From NCBI GenBank assembly GCA_022653075.1, contig JALCSB010000016.1, forward strand, positions 1-40,616: a DNA stretch of 40,616 bases, in the 5' to 3' direction. Position numbers and translations under genes: made by a program. Positions 1-7,685 of the stretch are shown here, in pieces. The notes under the pieces are model-generated. The model did not search any database, had not been told where the DNA came from, and saw only the letters and a program-made list of their open reading frames with translations. Position 1 is the stretch's first letter. The number at the start of each line of letters is the position of its first letter. Origin of the DNA: Intestinimonas sp. (lineage in GTDB: Bacteria > Bacillota > Clostridia > Oscillospirales > Oscillospiraceae).

Positions 1-295
1 CATTCTTTGCAGAATGTTGGCCCTGAGCACCCTATTGTACTTCTGGGGAGAAGTTCGATTTTTCTTGATATTGCAATACTTTTGGAAATTTAGATGCGAA
101 CCGAGCGCAGGGTATGGTTCGCAACTTCTAAGGTTTTGGGGCTGTTTTGCCTGTGGCATTTTAGGGATGGCTTTTGAGTCAATTCTTGCCCTCTTTTTCA
201 CATGGGAAAATAGAATGCGAACCGGGCGGGGTCAATTTTACGAAAAAGCGTGGAAACGGCAGGTTCGCAGGCCCTCAAAATCCTCCAAAAAGTTA
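1..295. other. No convincing gene; diverged relics of the tRNA-Ala repeat
   Basis: I see no reading frame with a ribosome binding site or recognisable protein. Two places repeat the short motif ATGCGAACCG (near 94 and 215), which is also the anticodon-arm sequence of the tRNA-Ala at 334-409, and each is followed by an inverted GGTTCGC (near 115 and 263). The stretch from about 75 to 108 resembles the repeat copies at 516-545 and 724-752. This suggests older, decayed copies of the neighbouring repeat. Confidence 0.5.
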
Positions 296-330
296 TGAAA
301 AAGCGGCTAAATCAATCGATTTAACCGCTT
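296..330 (-). terminator. Intrinsic terminator of the tRNA-Ala transcript
   Basis: Read on the minus strand, AAAGCGGTTAAATC pairs with GATTTAGCCGCTTT around a four-base loop (14 pairs, one G-U) and is followed by a run of T. It lies four bases past the CCA end of tRNA-Ala, so it ends the leftward transcript. Confidence 0.85.
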
Positions 331-333
331 TCT

Positions 334-409
334 TGGTGGAGACGAAGAGGATCGAACTCTCGACCTTACGGATGCGAACCGTACGCTCTCCCAGCTGAGC
401 TACGCCCCC
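334..409 (-). tRNA. tRNA-Ala(CGC)
   Basis: A complete 76-nt cloverleaf with encoded CCA. The acceptor stem contains the G3-U70 pair that is the alanine identity element, the D arm is GCTC/GAGC, the anticodon loop TTCGCAT reads CGC (codon GCG), and the T arm carries TTCGATC. A CGC-anticodon tRNA-Ala is a less common extra isoacceptor. The 5' 24 bases of the gene, plus the next upstream base, are repeated four more times upstream (see the 208-bp repeat), so this is the only intact member of a partly duplicated locus. Confidence 0.93.
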
Positions 410-826
410 AAGTTGTTTAATTTGTTCAATTTTCGGATTTAACTTTGTGCAAGTTGTCAGGTGGCTGGGGCCCGCTTTGCGGATAGCTTGCTCTCCCAGC
501 TGAGCTACGCCCCCAAATATTTCCAATTTTACTGATGCGAACCGAGTGGCTGCCAAGTGAGTTACATGAGTGTTGCTGAAACCGTACCGCGTGCTCTCCC
601 AGCTGAGCTACGCCCCCAAGTTGTGGAATTTGTTCAATTTTTAGATTTTGCTTTGTGCAAGTTGTCAGGTGGCTGGGGCCCGCTTTGCGGATAGCTTGCT
701 CTCCCAGCTGAGCTACGCCCCCAAATATTTCCAATTGTTACGATGCGAATCGAGTGGTTGCCAAGTGAGTTACACTACTATTGCTGAAACCGTTCCGCGT
801 GCTCTCCCAGCTGAGCTACAAGCCCA
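386..826 (-). repeat. 208-bp tandem repeat carrying five copies of the tRNA-Ala 5' part
   Basis: The 25-base string covering the tRNA-Ala acceptor 5' strand and D arm occurs at 386-410, 491-515, 594-618 and 699-723, and in diverged form at 802-826. Copies 1 to 3, 2 to 4 and 3 to 5 are each exactly 208 bases apart, so there are two tandem 208-bp units, each with two tRNA-like 5' parts about 105 bases apart. The two units agree at roughly nine of ten positions; the block at 451-490 is identical to 659-698. Only the first copy continues into an anticodon arm, T arm and CCA; the others run into unrelated sequence. Read from the minus strand, all copies lie between the promoter at 911-938 and the terminator at 296-330. 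Confidence 0.9.
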
Positions 827-910
827 AATATTTCTATTTTCAGTTGTCTGCTTCGGGAGACTGCTGAGCACATTATCTGCACTCCCAAACGCTTACCGCG
901 AACAGATAGT

Positions 911-938
911 ATTATATCATAACTTTTAGGTTTGTAAA
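911..938 (-). promoter_or_regulatory. Promoter of the tRNA-Ala / repeat transcript
   Basis: Minus strand TTTACA (938-933), a 16-base spacer, TATAAT (916-911). It points toward the repeat array and tRNA-Ala and is the only strong leftward promoter seen upstream of them. The transcript would begin near 905 and cross about 500 bases of tRNA-like half copies before the mature tRNA. Confidence 0.7.
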
Positions 939-1026
939 GCATTTTTTTGCTCTCAATACAAAATAATCGGAGAAGAAGGTATTTTTTAGCGGCTTGTAAA
1001 AATTTGCGAAAATGTCGATTTTGAGG

Positions 1027-1055
1027 TTGACATTCTTAAAATGGTTTGCTATAAT
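1027..1055 (+). promoter_or_regulatory. Promoter of the five-tRNA operon
   Basis: TTGACA (1027-1032), 17-base spacer, TATAAT (1050-1055): a perfect vegetative sigma-factor consensus, ending 41 bases before the first tRNA. The rest of 827-1026 is AT-rich and holds only the divergent promoter at 911-938. Confidence 0.9.
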
Positions 1056-1096
1056 AACTTTCGCCGTCTGAAAAGGATAGCAGTTCAGCGCAGCAA

Positions 1097-1172
1097 GGGA
1101 GCATAGCTCAGCTGGGAGAGCGCATGCCTTACAAGCATGATGTCACAGGTTCGAGCCCTGTTGTTCCCACCA
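1097..1172 (+). tRNA. tRNA-Val(TAC)
   Basis: A 76-nt cloverleaf: acceptor GGGAGCA with TGTTCCC, D arm GCTC/GAGC, anticodon loop CTTACAA giving TAC (Val), T loop TTCGAGC, encoded CCA. First gene of the Val-Asp-Phe-Gly-Cys operon. Confidence 0.97.
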
Positions 1173-1184
1173 AATCCCTTAGTT

Positions 1185-1261
1185 GGCCCGGTAGTTCAGT
1201 TGGTTAGAACGCTAGCCTGTCACGCTAGAGGTCGTCGGTTCGAGCCCGATCCGGGTCGCCA
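1185..1261 (+). tRNA. tRNA-Asp(GTC)
   Basis: A 77-nt cloverleaf: acceptor GGCCCGG with CCGGGTC, D arm GTTC/GAAC, anticodon loop CTGTCAC giving GTC (Asp), T loop TTCGAGC, discriminator G and encoded CCA. It follows tRNA-Val by 12 bases. Confidence 0.97.
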
Positions 1262-1296
1262 CCCCATTAGGTGTGTCATGTTGAGTGGGTCTATAT

Positions 1297-1372
<76 letters not shown>

Positions 1373-1402
1373 CTCCGGGGGGTACGTTGGTATCCCCCGG
1401 AG
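1373..1402 (+). other. Hairpin between tRNA-Phe and tRNA-Gly
   Basis: CTCCGGGGG pairs perfectly with CCCCCGGAG across a 12-base loop, immediately after the CCA of tRNA-Phe. No T tract follows, so a processing or partial termination signal inside the tRNA operon is more likely than a full terminator. Confidence 0.6.
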
Positions 1403-1458
1403 CTTTCCCACAGTATTTTCTTTCTAAATTGCGTTCCATCCTCATAAGATGATGATAC

Positions 1459-1534
1459 GCAGGTGTAGCTCATCTGGTAGAGCGCCACCTTGCCAAGGTG
1501 GAGGTAGCGAGTTCGAGCCTCGTCACCTGCTCCA
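1459..1534 (+). tRNA. tRNA-Gly(GCC)
   Basis: A 76-nt cloverleaf: acceptor GCAGGTG with CACCTGC, D arm GCTC/GAGC, anticodon loop TTGCCAA giving GCC (Gly), T loop TTCGAGC, discriminator T and encoded CCA. Confidence 0.97.
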
Positions 1535-1553
1535 GTTTTTCGTTTTTTAAGAT

Positions 1554-1627
<74 letters not shown>

Positions 1628-1630
1628 CCT

Positions 1631-1675
1631 AAAAGGACTCTCAAAATGTTACATTTTGAGAGTCCTTTTATTTAT
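1631..1675 (+). terminator. Terminator of the tRNA operon
   Basis: AAAGGACTCTCAAAATG pairs perfectly with CATTTTGAGAGTCCTTT around a three-base loop, followed by TTATTTAT. It lies four bases after tRNA-Cys. Confidence 0.92.
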
Positions 1676-1686
1676 GCTCGGTAAAC

Positions 1687-1724
1687 GGAATCCGCCTGCG
1701 GGACTGCTCCCGCAGGCGGATTCC
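1687..1724. other. Perfect 17-bp hairpin
   Basis: GGAATCCGCCTGCGGGA and its exact complement flank a CTGC loop. It is GC-rich and followed by TGGTTATTTC rather than a clean T run, so it could be a second weak terminator or a dispersed palindromic element. Confidence 0.7.
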
Positions 1725-1775
1725 TGGTTATTTCAATGCGATCTGGAACGCCGTACTCTATCTCCCTCCCTTCGC

Positions 1776-1805
1776 CTTGCCGCGGGACAGGGACAATGAT
1801 ATAAT
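1776..1805 (+). promoter_or_regulatory. Possible promoter for the acyltransferase-like gene
   Basis: TTGCCG (1776-1781), 18-base spacer, TATAAT (1800-1805). A second TATAAT at 1811-1816 overlaps an AT-rich stretch, so the exact start site is uncertain. Confidence 0.45.
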
Positions 1806-1851
1806 AATGGTATAATAATATAGTATTCTAAAAAGGCAGGAGCGTAGCAGA

Positions 1852-3141
1852 ATGACAAAGAAGCACGCAGAAATCAAGACCTGGTTCCGGTTGGATAATG
1901 CCGCGATGATTTATTCCGCCATTCAGCGTGAAAACTATTCTGCGATCTATCGCTTTTCTGCCGTCATGACACGTCCTGTGGATCCTGAGGCCCTCCAGCG
2001 CGCGGTAGATCGGACCATGCCGCGCTTTCCCGGGTTCGCCGTACGCATTCGCCGCGGAGCGTTCTGGTATTACTTTGAACCCAATGACAGTCCCGGACCT
2101 TTCGTCCGTGAGGATATCAATAATCCCTGCCAGCCGGTAAGATTTCGTGAAGACAACGGATGGCTGATCCGTTTTTTTTACTATAACTGCCGTATTTCTA
2201 TGGAAGTGTTTCATGCCCTGTCCGACGGAGCAGGTTCTCTGACTCTTTTGCGCACTTTGCTGGCTGTTTATCTTCGGGAGCTGGGTCACGATATTCCAAA
2301 CGGCGACGGCGTTCTGGATGTAAATGAGCCGCCCCGGCCGGAAGAACTGGAGGACTCTTACGGACGATACGCCCACGCCCCTTCCTGCCGGGGCATGGGT
2401 GCAGCTAAGGCGTACCCCGGCCGCGGTACGCCTGAACCGTTTTATACGTTAAATGTCACCATGGGTCTTGTCCCTCTGGATAAGCTCCATCAGGTAGCAA
2501 AGCGCAGTGGTGCTTCCATCACGGAATATCTGGCGGCGGTGCTCATCCAGTCGCTGCTCCAGAAACAGCACTGGGAAAAGAACCGCCGGGAATATCCGGT
2601 AGCTCTGGCCGTTCCAATTAATCTGCGCGGACACTTTCCCAGCCAGACTTTGCGTAATTTCGTGCTTACGGTCCGTCCCTTTATTGATCCCAATCTGGGG
2701 AATTACACCTTTGATGAGATTGTAGCCCAAGTGCATCATCAGATGCGGCTACACATCAGCCGACAGGAAATGGCCGCTCAGATCACACGTAATGTAAAAT
2801 TACAGCACAGTTGCCTGCTGAAATTGATTCCCGCACCCATCAAAAACTTAGGCATGAAGCTCAGTTACCGCGCTGCGGGCAACCGCCCTTATTCCACCAC
2901 TTATACCAATCCCGGGGCTTTCCGGGTCCCTGCCGCGATGGCGCCCCATATCCGCCGCATGGAGGTTATTCTGGGACAATCTTATGCCCCGCGCTCCAAC
3001 TGTGCCAGCATCAGCTACGAAAACACCATGGAAATCACGTTTGCCGGTACCGTTAAAGAAAGCGATGTGGAACGGGACTTTTTCCGTCATCTGGTTCACG
3101 CGGGCATTCCAGTCCGTGTGGAATCCAATCGAGAGGAGTGA
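1852..3141 (+). CDS. Alcohol acetyltransferase-like / condensation-superfamily protein
   Basis: A 429-residue cytoplasmic protein preceded by GGAG nine bases from the ATG. The sequence FHALSDG (H121 to G126) matches the HxxxDG catalytic motif of the CoA-dependent acyltransferase superfamily (chloramphenicol acetyltransferases, peptide-synthetase condensation domains, fungal-type alcohol acetyltransferases). In that superfamily the His removes a proton from an acceptor hydroxyl or amine while an acyl-CoA or carrier-bound acyl group is transferred. The N-terminal block WFRLDNAA and the RFP/FAVRIRRG segment recall clostridial proteins named alcohol acetyltransferase. No carrier protein or synthetase lies nearby, so the substrate is unknown. 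The gene ends seven bases before the next start, so the two are very likely one operon. Family assignment is fairly firm; the reaction is inference. Confidence 0.75.
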   Translation: MTKKHAEIKTWFRLDNAAMIYSAIQRENYSAIYRFSAVMTRPVDPEALQRAVDRTMPRFPGFAVRIRRGAFWYYFEPNDSPGPFVREDINNPCQPVRFREDNGWLIRFFYYNCRISMEVFHALSDGAGSLTLLRTLLAVYLRELGHDIPNGDGVLDVNEPPRPEELEDSYGRYAHAPSCRGMGAAKAYPGRGTPEPFYTLNVTMGLVPLDKLHQVAKRSGASITEYLAAVLIQSLLQKQHWEKNRREYPVALAVPINLRGHFPSQTLRNFVLTVRPFIDPNLGNYTFDEIVAQVHHQMRLHISRQEMAAQITRNVKLQHSCLLKLIPAPIKNLGMKLSYRAAGNRPYSTTYTNPGAFRVPAAMAPHIRRMEVILGQSYAPRSNCASISYENTMEITFAGTVKESDVERDFFRHLVHAGIPVRVESNREE

Positions 3142-3148
3142 CCACGCC

Positions 3149-3856
3149 ATGTCTTACTGTGTTAACTGCGGTGTGGAACTGCATCCAACCGCAAAAAGCT
3201 GCCCGCTGTGCCACACACCGGTGGTAAATCCACGCCATCCTTCGGATGAACAAATACCTCCCCCCTTCCCCAGCCATCGGGAGGAAGTTCCCCCGGTGGA
3301 CCGGCGGGAACTGGTACTGCTGTACACCGTTCTGCTTCTCTCGGTATCCCTGTGCTGCGGGCTGCTGAACCTGCTGTTCTTGCGTACTCAGCGAGCTTGG
3401 TCTCTCTATGTCATCGGTGCGGCAGTCACCTTGTGGCTGTGGTTTGTGCCGCCGCTTCTGCACCGGAGCCTCCACCTGTGGCTGCGTCTTGCGCTGGATA
3501 CCTGTGCGGTAGGCGTATATCTCCTGCTGATCTCTATCGACTTGCACGGCTGGGACTGGTACCTCCAATTGGCGCTGCCGATTATCCTGTCCGGCGGCTT
3601 GCTGACTATCCTGTTGGGCCTGCTGCTGCGGGGACATCACCGTTCCATCTTAACCAGTATCACGCTGATTATCGGGGCTCTGGGGCTGTTTACCCTCTCC
3701 ATCGAATATTGGGTGGACCGGTGGCTGTTCGGCACATTTACACCCGGGTGGTCGGTAGTTGTATTGGTGATCTGCGCGGCAATCATCGTACCGTTGATCG
3801 TCATCCGCCGCACACCGGGTCTGCGTGAGGAGGCAAGACGCAGATTCCATCTATAA
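3149..3856 (+). CDS. Zinc-ribbon multi-pass membrane protein (DUF6320-like)
   Basis: A 235-residue protein starting at the ATG downstream of GAGAGGAG, the ribosome binding site that overlaps the end of the preceding gene; a longer in-frame start at 2984 lies inside that gene and is rejected. The N terminus has a CxxC...CxxC zinc ribbon (C4, C7, C18, C21), followed by a proline-rich linker to about residue 50. Six or seven hydrophobic helices fill residues 53-220, and the tail is basic. This layout, and its position after an alcohol acetyltransferase-like gene, match what I recall of DUF6320 proteins in Clostridia. No function is established; a membrane partner of the upstream enzyme is plausible from the seven-base gap. 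Confidence 0.7.
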   Translation: MSYCVNCGVELHPTAKSCPLCHTPVVNPRHPSDEQIPPPFPSHREEVPPVDRRELVLLYTVLLLSVSLCCGLLNLLFLRTQRAWSLYVIGAAVTLWLWFVPPLLHRSLHLWLRLALDTCAVGVYLLLISIDLHGWDWYLQLALPIILSGGLLTILLGLLLRGHHRSILTSITLIIGALGLFTLSIEYWVDRWLFGTFTPGWSVVVLVICAAIIVPLIVIRRTPGLREEARRRFHL

Positions 3857-3880
3857 AAATAGAACTTCATAGTTGGCTAG

Positions 3881-3936
3881 CTAATAAATATTCATTTTTA
3901 TCTGTATGGTATGGATTTATACAGGATATTTATGCA
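3881..3936 (+). promoter_or_regulatory. Two ArgR-like operator boxes upstream of argG
   Basis: CTAATAAATATTCA (3881-3894) matches 12 of 14 positions of a symmetric ARG box TGAATAWWWATTCA, and AGGATATTTATGCA (3923-3936) matches 11 of 14. Their centres are 42 bases apart, about four helical turns, so both would face the same side of the DNA. They sit just upstream of the argG -35. ArgR control is an inference from site similarity and the arginine genes downstream; the arginine repressor gene itself is not in the window. Confidence 0.5.
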
Positions 3937-3945
3937 TTTTGCCTC

Positions 3946-3974
3946 TTGCGAAATCTGTCAGGACGTGGTATGAT
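3946..3974 (+). promoter_or_regulatory. Promoter of the arg operon
   Basis: TTGCGA (3946-3951), 17-base spacer, TATGAT (3969-3974), with TGG directly before the -10 as in an extended -10 promoter. The predicted start near 3981 leaves a short leader to argG. Confidence 0.7.
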
Positions 3975-4008
3975 AATTCCAACGTTTAAACTTATGGAGG
4001 AAAACACC

Positions 4009-5226
4009 ATGTCTGATATTAAAAAAGTGGTTCTCGCTTATTCCGGCGGTCTGGATACATCCGTCATTATCCCCTGGCTTAAGGAACATTATAATAATTG
4101 TGAGGTGGTCGCTGTCTCCGCCGATGTGGGGCAGGGTGCTGAGCTGGATGGTCTGGAAGAAAAGGCACTCAAAACCGGCGCCTCCAAACTGTATGTCGAG
4201 GATCTGACTGACGAATTTGTGGATGATTACATTTTCCCTACCATGAAGGCGGGCGCCAAGTATGAGGAGTACCTGTTGGGTACTTCGTTTGCACGTCCCA
4301 TTATCGCCAAACGTATTGTGGAGATCGCCAAAAAAGAAGGTGCCGACGCCATCGCCCACGGCTGCACCGGCAAGGGTAACGATCAGGTCCGCTTCGAACT
4401 GGCGATTATGGCTTTTGCGCCCGAAATGAAAATCATCGCCCCCTGGCGGACTTGGGAGCTTGACAGCCGGGATAAAGAAATTGAATATGCCGAGGCCCAT
4501 CACATCCCCCTGAAAATCAACCGGGAAACCAACTACTCCAAGGATAAGAACCTATGGCATTTAAGTCATGAGGGTTTGGATCTGGAAGACCCCGCCAACG
4601 AACCCCAGTATGAGAAGGATGGTTTTTTGGAATTGGGTGTCTCCCCCATCAAGGCTCCCGACCAGCCCACCTATGTGACCATTAAGTTCGAGAAGGGTGT
4701 TCCTGTGTCCGTGGATGGTAAGAAGATGAAAGGCAGCGACATCGTCCGCACCCTCAACAAGTTGGGCGGCGAAAATGGTATCGGCCTTTTGGATATTGTG
4801 GAAAACCGGCTGGTGGGCATGAAGTGCCGTGGGGTATATGAGACGCCGGGCGGCGCTATCCTCTACAAGGCCCACGAAGTGCTAGAGACCCTGTGCCTGG
4901 ATAAGATGACCGCCCACAAGAAAGCGGAACTGGCGATCACCTTTGGCGAACTGGTGTATAACGGCCAGTGGTTCACTCCCCTGCGGGAAGCGCTGTCCGC
5001 TTTTGTAGATGTAACCCAGCAGAATGTGACCGGCACCGTAAAACTTAAACTGTATAAGGGCAATATAAGCAACGCCGGCGTTACTTCCCCCTATTCCCTC
5101 TACTCGGAAGATATTGCAACCTTTGGTGAAAGTGACTATAACCAGATGGACTCGCAGGGCTTCATCAATCTCTACGGTCTGCCCATCAAGGTTCATGCGC
5201 TGCTTAAGGAGGGCAAACTGCACTGA
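4009..5226 (+). CDS. argG: Argininosuccinate synthase
   Basis: Cytoplasmic enzyme that joins citrulline and aspartate with ATP to make argininosuccinate, the penultimate step of arginine synthesis. The 405-residue protein has the expected length. The N-type ATP pyrophosphatase loop AYSGGLDTS is at residues 10-18, and [14 protein letters not shown] and the tail segment typical of ArgG follow. The ATG at 4009 has GGAGG eight bases upstream; an in-frame ATG 63 bases earlier lies before the predicted transcript start and is rejected. It is the first gene of the arginine operon, behind two ArgR-like boxes. Confidence 0.96.
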   Translation: MSDIKKVVLAYSGGLDTSVIIPWLKEHYNNCEVVAVSADVGQGAELDGLEEKALKTGASKLYVEDLTDEFVDDYIFPTMKAGAKYEEYLLGTSFARPIIAKRIVEIAKKEGADAIAHGCTGKGNDQVRFELAIMAFAPEMKIIAPWRTWELDSRDKEIEYAEAHHIPLKINRETNYSKDKNLWHLSHEGLDLEDPANEPQYEKDGFLELGVSPIKAPDQPTYVTIKFEKGVPVSVDGKKMKGSDIVRTLNKLGGENGIGLLDIVENRLVGMKCRGVYETPGGAILYKAHEVLETLCLDKMTAHKKAELAITFGELVYNGQWFTPLREALSAFVDVTQQNVTGTVKLKLYKGNISNAGVTSPYSLYSEDIATFGESDYNQMDSQGFINLYGLPIKVHALLKEGKLH

Positions 5227-5233
5227 GAAGAGA

Positions 5234-5267
5234 ACGGCGCGTCCGGGGGCTCTCCCCGGCGCGCCGT
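5234..5267 (+). other. GC-rich hairpin between argG and argH
   Basis: ACGGCGCG-T-CCGGGG pairs with CCCCGGCGCGCCGT, leaving one bulged T and a short loop. No T run follows, so an mRNA-stabilising or partial attenuating structure inside the operon is more likely than a terminator. Confidence 0.6.
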
Positions 5268-5310
5268 ATCAATAACCTGATACCTTATTATAGTAAGGAG
5301 ATAGATCGCT

Positions 5311-6690
5311 ATGAAACTTTGGGCAGGCCGGTTTCAGAAGGAAACCGATACGCTGGTCAATGACTTTAACTCCTCCATTTCCTTTGACGCCCGACTTTAT
5401 AAGGAGGACATCGCAGGTTCCATCGCTCATGCGCAGATGCTGGGTAAGCAGGGTATTATAGAGAAGCATGAGGCGGAAAAGATTGTTGATGGCTTGAAGG
5501 CCATCCTGGTGGATATCGAAGCAGGCACGGTTGAATTCTCACTGGAAAACGAAGATATCCATATGAACGTGGAATCCATGCTGACTCAGCGCATCGGCGA
5601 CACGGGCAAGCGACTGCACACGGCCCGTTCCCGGAATGACCAGGTGGCTGTGGATTTCCGGCTGTACGTAAAAAAAGAGATTCCCGTTGTTATTGGCATG
5701 ATTCTGGACCTGGAGCGGGTTCTGGTTAAAAAAGCGGAGGCCAATCTGAACACCGTCATGCCTGGCTACACCCATTTGCAGCGGGCCCAGCCCACCACGT
5801 TTGCTCACTACATGATGGCCTATGCCAACATGCTTAAGCGCGACGTAACCCGGCTGGAGGACTGTCTGGAACGCATGGATGAGTGTCCGCTGGGCGCGGG
5901 TGCTTTAGCCACTTCCACCTATCCGGTAGACCGGTTCCAAACCGCAGAGAGCCTGGGCTTCCGCGCGCCCACCGACAACTCCATGGACTCTGTGTCCGAC
6001 CGCGACTTTGCGCTGGAATTTCTCTCCGCCTGCTCCATTCTCATGATGCACCTGTCCCGTTTCTCCGAGGAGATTATACTCTGGTGTTCATGGGAGTTTA
6101 AATATGTGGAGTTGGACGACGCCTATTCCACCGGCTCTTCCATCATGCCTCAGAAGAAAAATCCTGACGTGGCGGAGCTGGTGCGCGGCAAGACCGGTCG
6201 GGTCTATGGTTCCCTCATTACCCTTTTAACCGTAATGAAGGGCCTGCCGCTGGCCTATAATAAGGACATGCAGGAGGATAAGGAGCCCGTGTTCGATGCC
6301 ATCGACACGGTGGAGCAGTGTCTCCCTGTATTCGCCGCCATGGTGGATACGCTGACGGTAAAGCCCAAGAATATGGCCCGCGCGGCCTCCGGGGGCTTCA
6401 TCAACGCCACCGACTGCGCAGACTATCTGGTAAAGAAGGGCGTACCCTTCCGTGACGCCTATATGATTGTGGGTCGTCTGGTCAACATGTGCATCAAAAC
6501 CGGCGAAAATCTGGACACACTGCCCCTGAAGGATTTCCAATCCGTCTCCTCGGTATTTCAAGCTGATGTCTACAAAGCGCTGGAACTATCCACCTGCGTA
6601 AACGGCCGTAAGGTCTACGGCGGCCCCGCAAAAGAGAGCGTCATAAAACAGATCCAGCACATCAAGGAATTTCTGGACGCCCGCGGGTGA
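5311..6690 (+). CDS. argH: Argininosuccinate lyase
   Basis: Splits argininosuccinate into arginine and fumarate, the last step of the pathway. The 459-residue protein belongs to the fumarase/aspartase superfamily: TARSRNDQ at 104-111, the TH motif at 154-155, and the flexible signature loop GSSIMPQKKNPD at 275-286 with the catalytic serine. AAGGAG stands ten bases before the ATG. It follows argG by 84 bases with a hairpin between them, and argC follows after 38 bases. Confidence 0.97.
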   Translation: MKLWAGRFQKETDTLVNDFNSSISFDARLYKEDIAGSIAHAQMLGKQGIIEKHEAEKIVDGLKAILVDIEAGTVEFSLENEDIHMNVESMLTQRIGDTGKRLHTARSRNDQVAVDFRLYVKKEIPVVIGMILDLERVLVKKAEANLNTVMPGYTHLQRAQPTTFAHYMMAYANMLKRDVTRLEDCLERMDECPLGAGALATSTYPVDRFQTAESLGFRAPTDNSMDSVSDRDFALEFLSACSILMMHLSRFSEEIILWCSWEFKYVELDDAYSTGSSIMPQKKNPDVAELVRGKTGRVYGSLITLLTVMKGLPLAYNKDMQEDKEPVFDAIDTVEQCLPVFAAMVDTLTVKPKNMARAASGGFINATDCADYLVKKGVPFRDAYMIVGRLVNMCIKTGENLDTLPLKDFQSVSSVFQADVYKALELSTCVNGRKVYGGPAKESVIKQIQHIKEFLDARG

Positions 6691-6728
6691 GTTTTATCTT
6701 ATAAGTCATCCAAAGAAGGTAAGGTTTT

Positions 6729-7685
6729 ATGAAACCAAAGATATTTATCGATGGAAAAGAGGGTACCACCGGCCTGCAAATCTATGAACGGCTTGGGGTT
6801 CGCTCTGACCTTGAACTGCTGCTCATTGATCCGAATCAGCGTAAGGACCCGGAGGTAAGAAAAAAGCTGATTCAGGCGGCCGATATTGTATTTCTCTGCC
6901 TGCCGGACACCGCCGCTATCGAAGCGGTAACGCTAGCGGAAAGTTCTCACGCAAAGATCATCGACGCCTCCACCGCCCACCGCACCGCTAAGGGCTGGGT
7001 CTATGGTTTCCCAGAGTTGCTGGCCGGACAGCGTCAGCGAATTCGTTATGCCAGCCGGGTAGCCAATCCCGGCTGCCATGCCACCGGTTTTCTCTCCTCC
7101 GCCGCACCCCTGGTTTCGTTGGGTGTGCTGCCAAGGGACTATCCCGTCACCTGCTTTTCCCTTACCGGCTACTCCGGTGGCGGAAAAAAGATGATTGCAC
7201 AGTATGAAACGGGCGAAAAAGATCCGGCTTTGAAAAGCCCCCGCATTTACGGTACTAATCTCCAGCACAAGCACCTGCCGGAAATGCACCTGCTGTCCGG
7301 TCTCACCAATCCGCCGGTGTTCTGCCCGGTAGTGGACGACTATTATAAGGGCATGGCTACCACCATCATGCTCCATAACGCTCGCCTGCCCGGCACACCC
7401 ACCGCCGAGGATATCCGCGACATGCTGTGCTCTTATTACGACGGCCAGACTCTGGTGACTGTATCGGAAAAAATGGGCAACGGAACCTATCTGCCCGCCA
7501 ATTGTATGGCCGGTACAGATTGTCTCCGGCTGGTGGTCTCCGGCCGGGAGGATCAAACCATCGTAACCGCACTTTTTGACAATCTGGGCAAGGGCGCTTC
7601 CGGCGCCGCCGTTCAGAATATGAATCTGATGCTGGGCCTGCCTGAGTACGAGGGCCTGACACTGGAACAGGAGGAAGCGAAATGA
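6729..7685 (+). CDS. argC: N-acetyl-gamma-glutamyl-phosphate reductase (short type)
   Basis: NADPH-dependent reduction of N-acetylglutamyl phosphate to the semialdehyde, third step of ornithine synthesis. The 318-residue protein starts FIDGKEGTTGLQIYERL, a form of the nucleotide-binding loop typical of the shorter ArgC class rather than the GASGYTGxEL form of the longer class. The catalytic cysteine is C116 in NPGCHATGF. The stop codon overlaps the argJ start by four bases (ATGA), implying translational coupling. Confidence 0.94.
   Translation: MKPKIFIDGKEGTTGLQIYERLGVRSDLELLLIDPNQRKDPEVRKKLIQAADIVFLCLPDTAAIEAVTLAESSHAKIIDASTAHRTAKGWVYGFPELLAGQRQRIRYASRVANPGCHATGFLSSAAPLVSLGVLPRDYPVTCFSLTGYSGGGKKMIAQYETGEKDPALKSPRIYGTNLQHKHLPEMHLLSGLTNPPVFCPVVDDYYKGMATTIMLHNARLPGTPTAEDIRDMLCSYYDGQTLVTVSEKMGNGTYLPANCMAGTDCLRLVVSGREDQTIVTALFDNLGKGASGAAVQNMNLMLGLPEYEGLTLEQEEAK

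Noticed and set aside
14-298. 94-codon plus-strand frame
   Set aside because: No ribosome binding site or domain; it lies in repeat-relic sequence.
293-734. Minus-strand frames with GGVAQLGE-type peptides
   Set aside because: These are translations of tRNA-Ala and its half-copies, a familiar false call over tRNA genes.
386-826. CRISPR-like periodic repeat
   Set aside because: Repeats are tRNA 5' parts at about 105-base spacing and the spacers are themselves repeated, so it is a tandem duplication.
3053-3640. 195-codon minus-strand Gln-rich frame
   Set aside because: Shadow of the zinc-ribbon membrane protein and the preceding gene's end.
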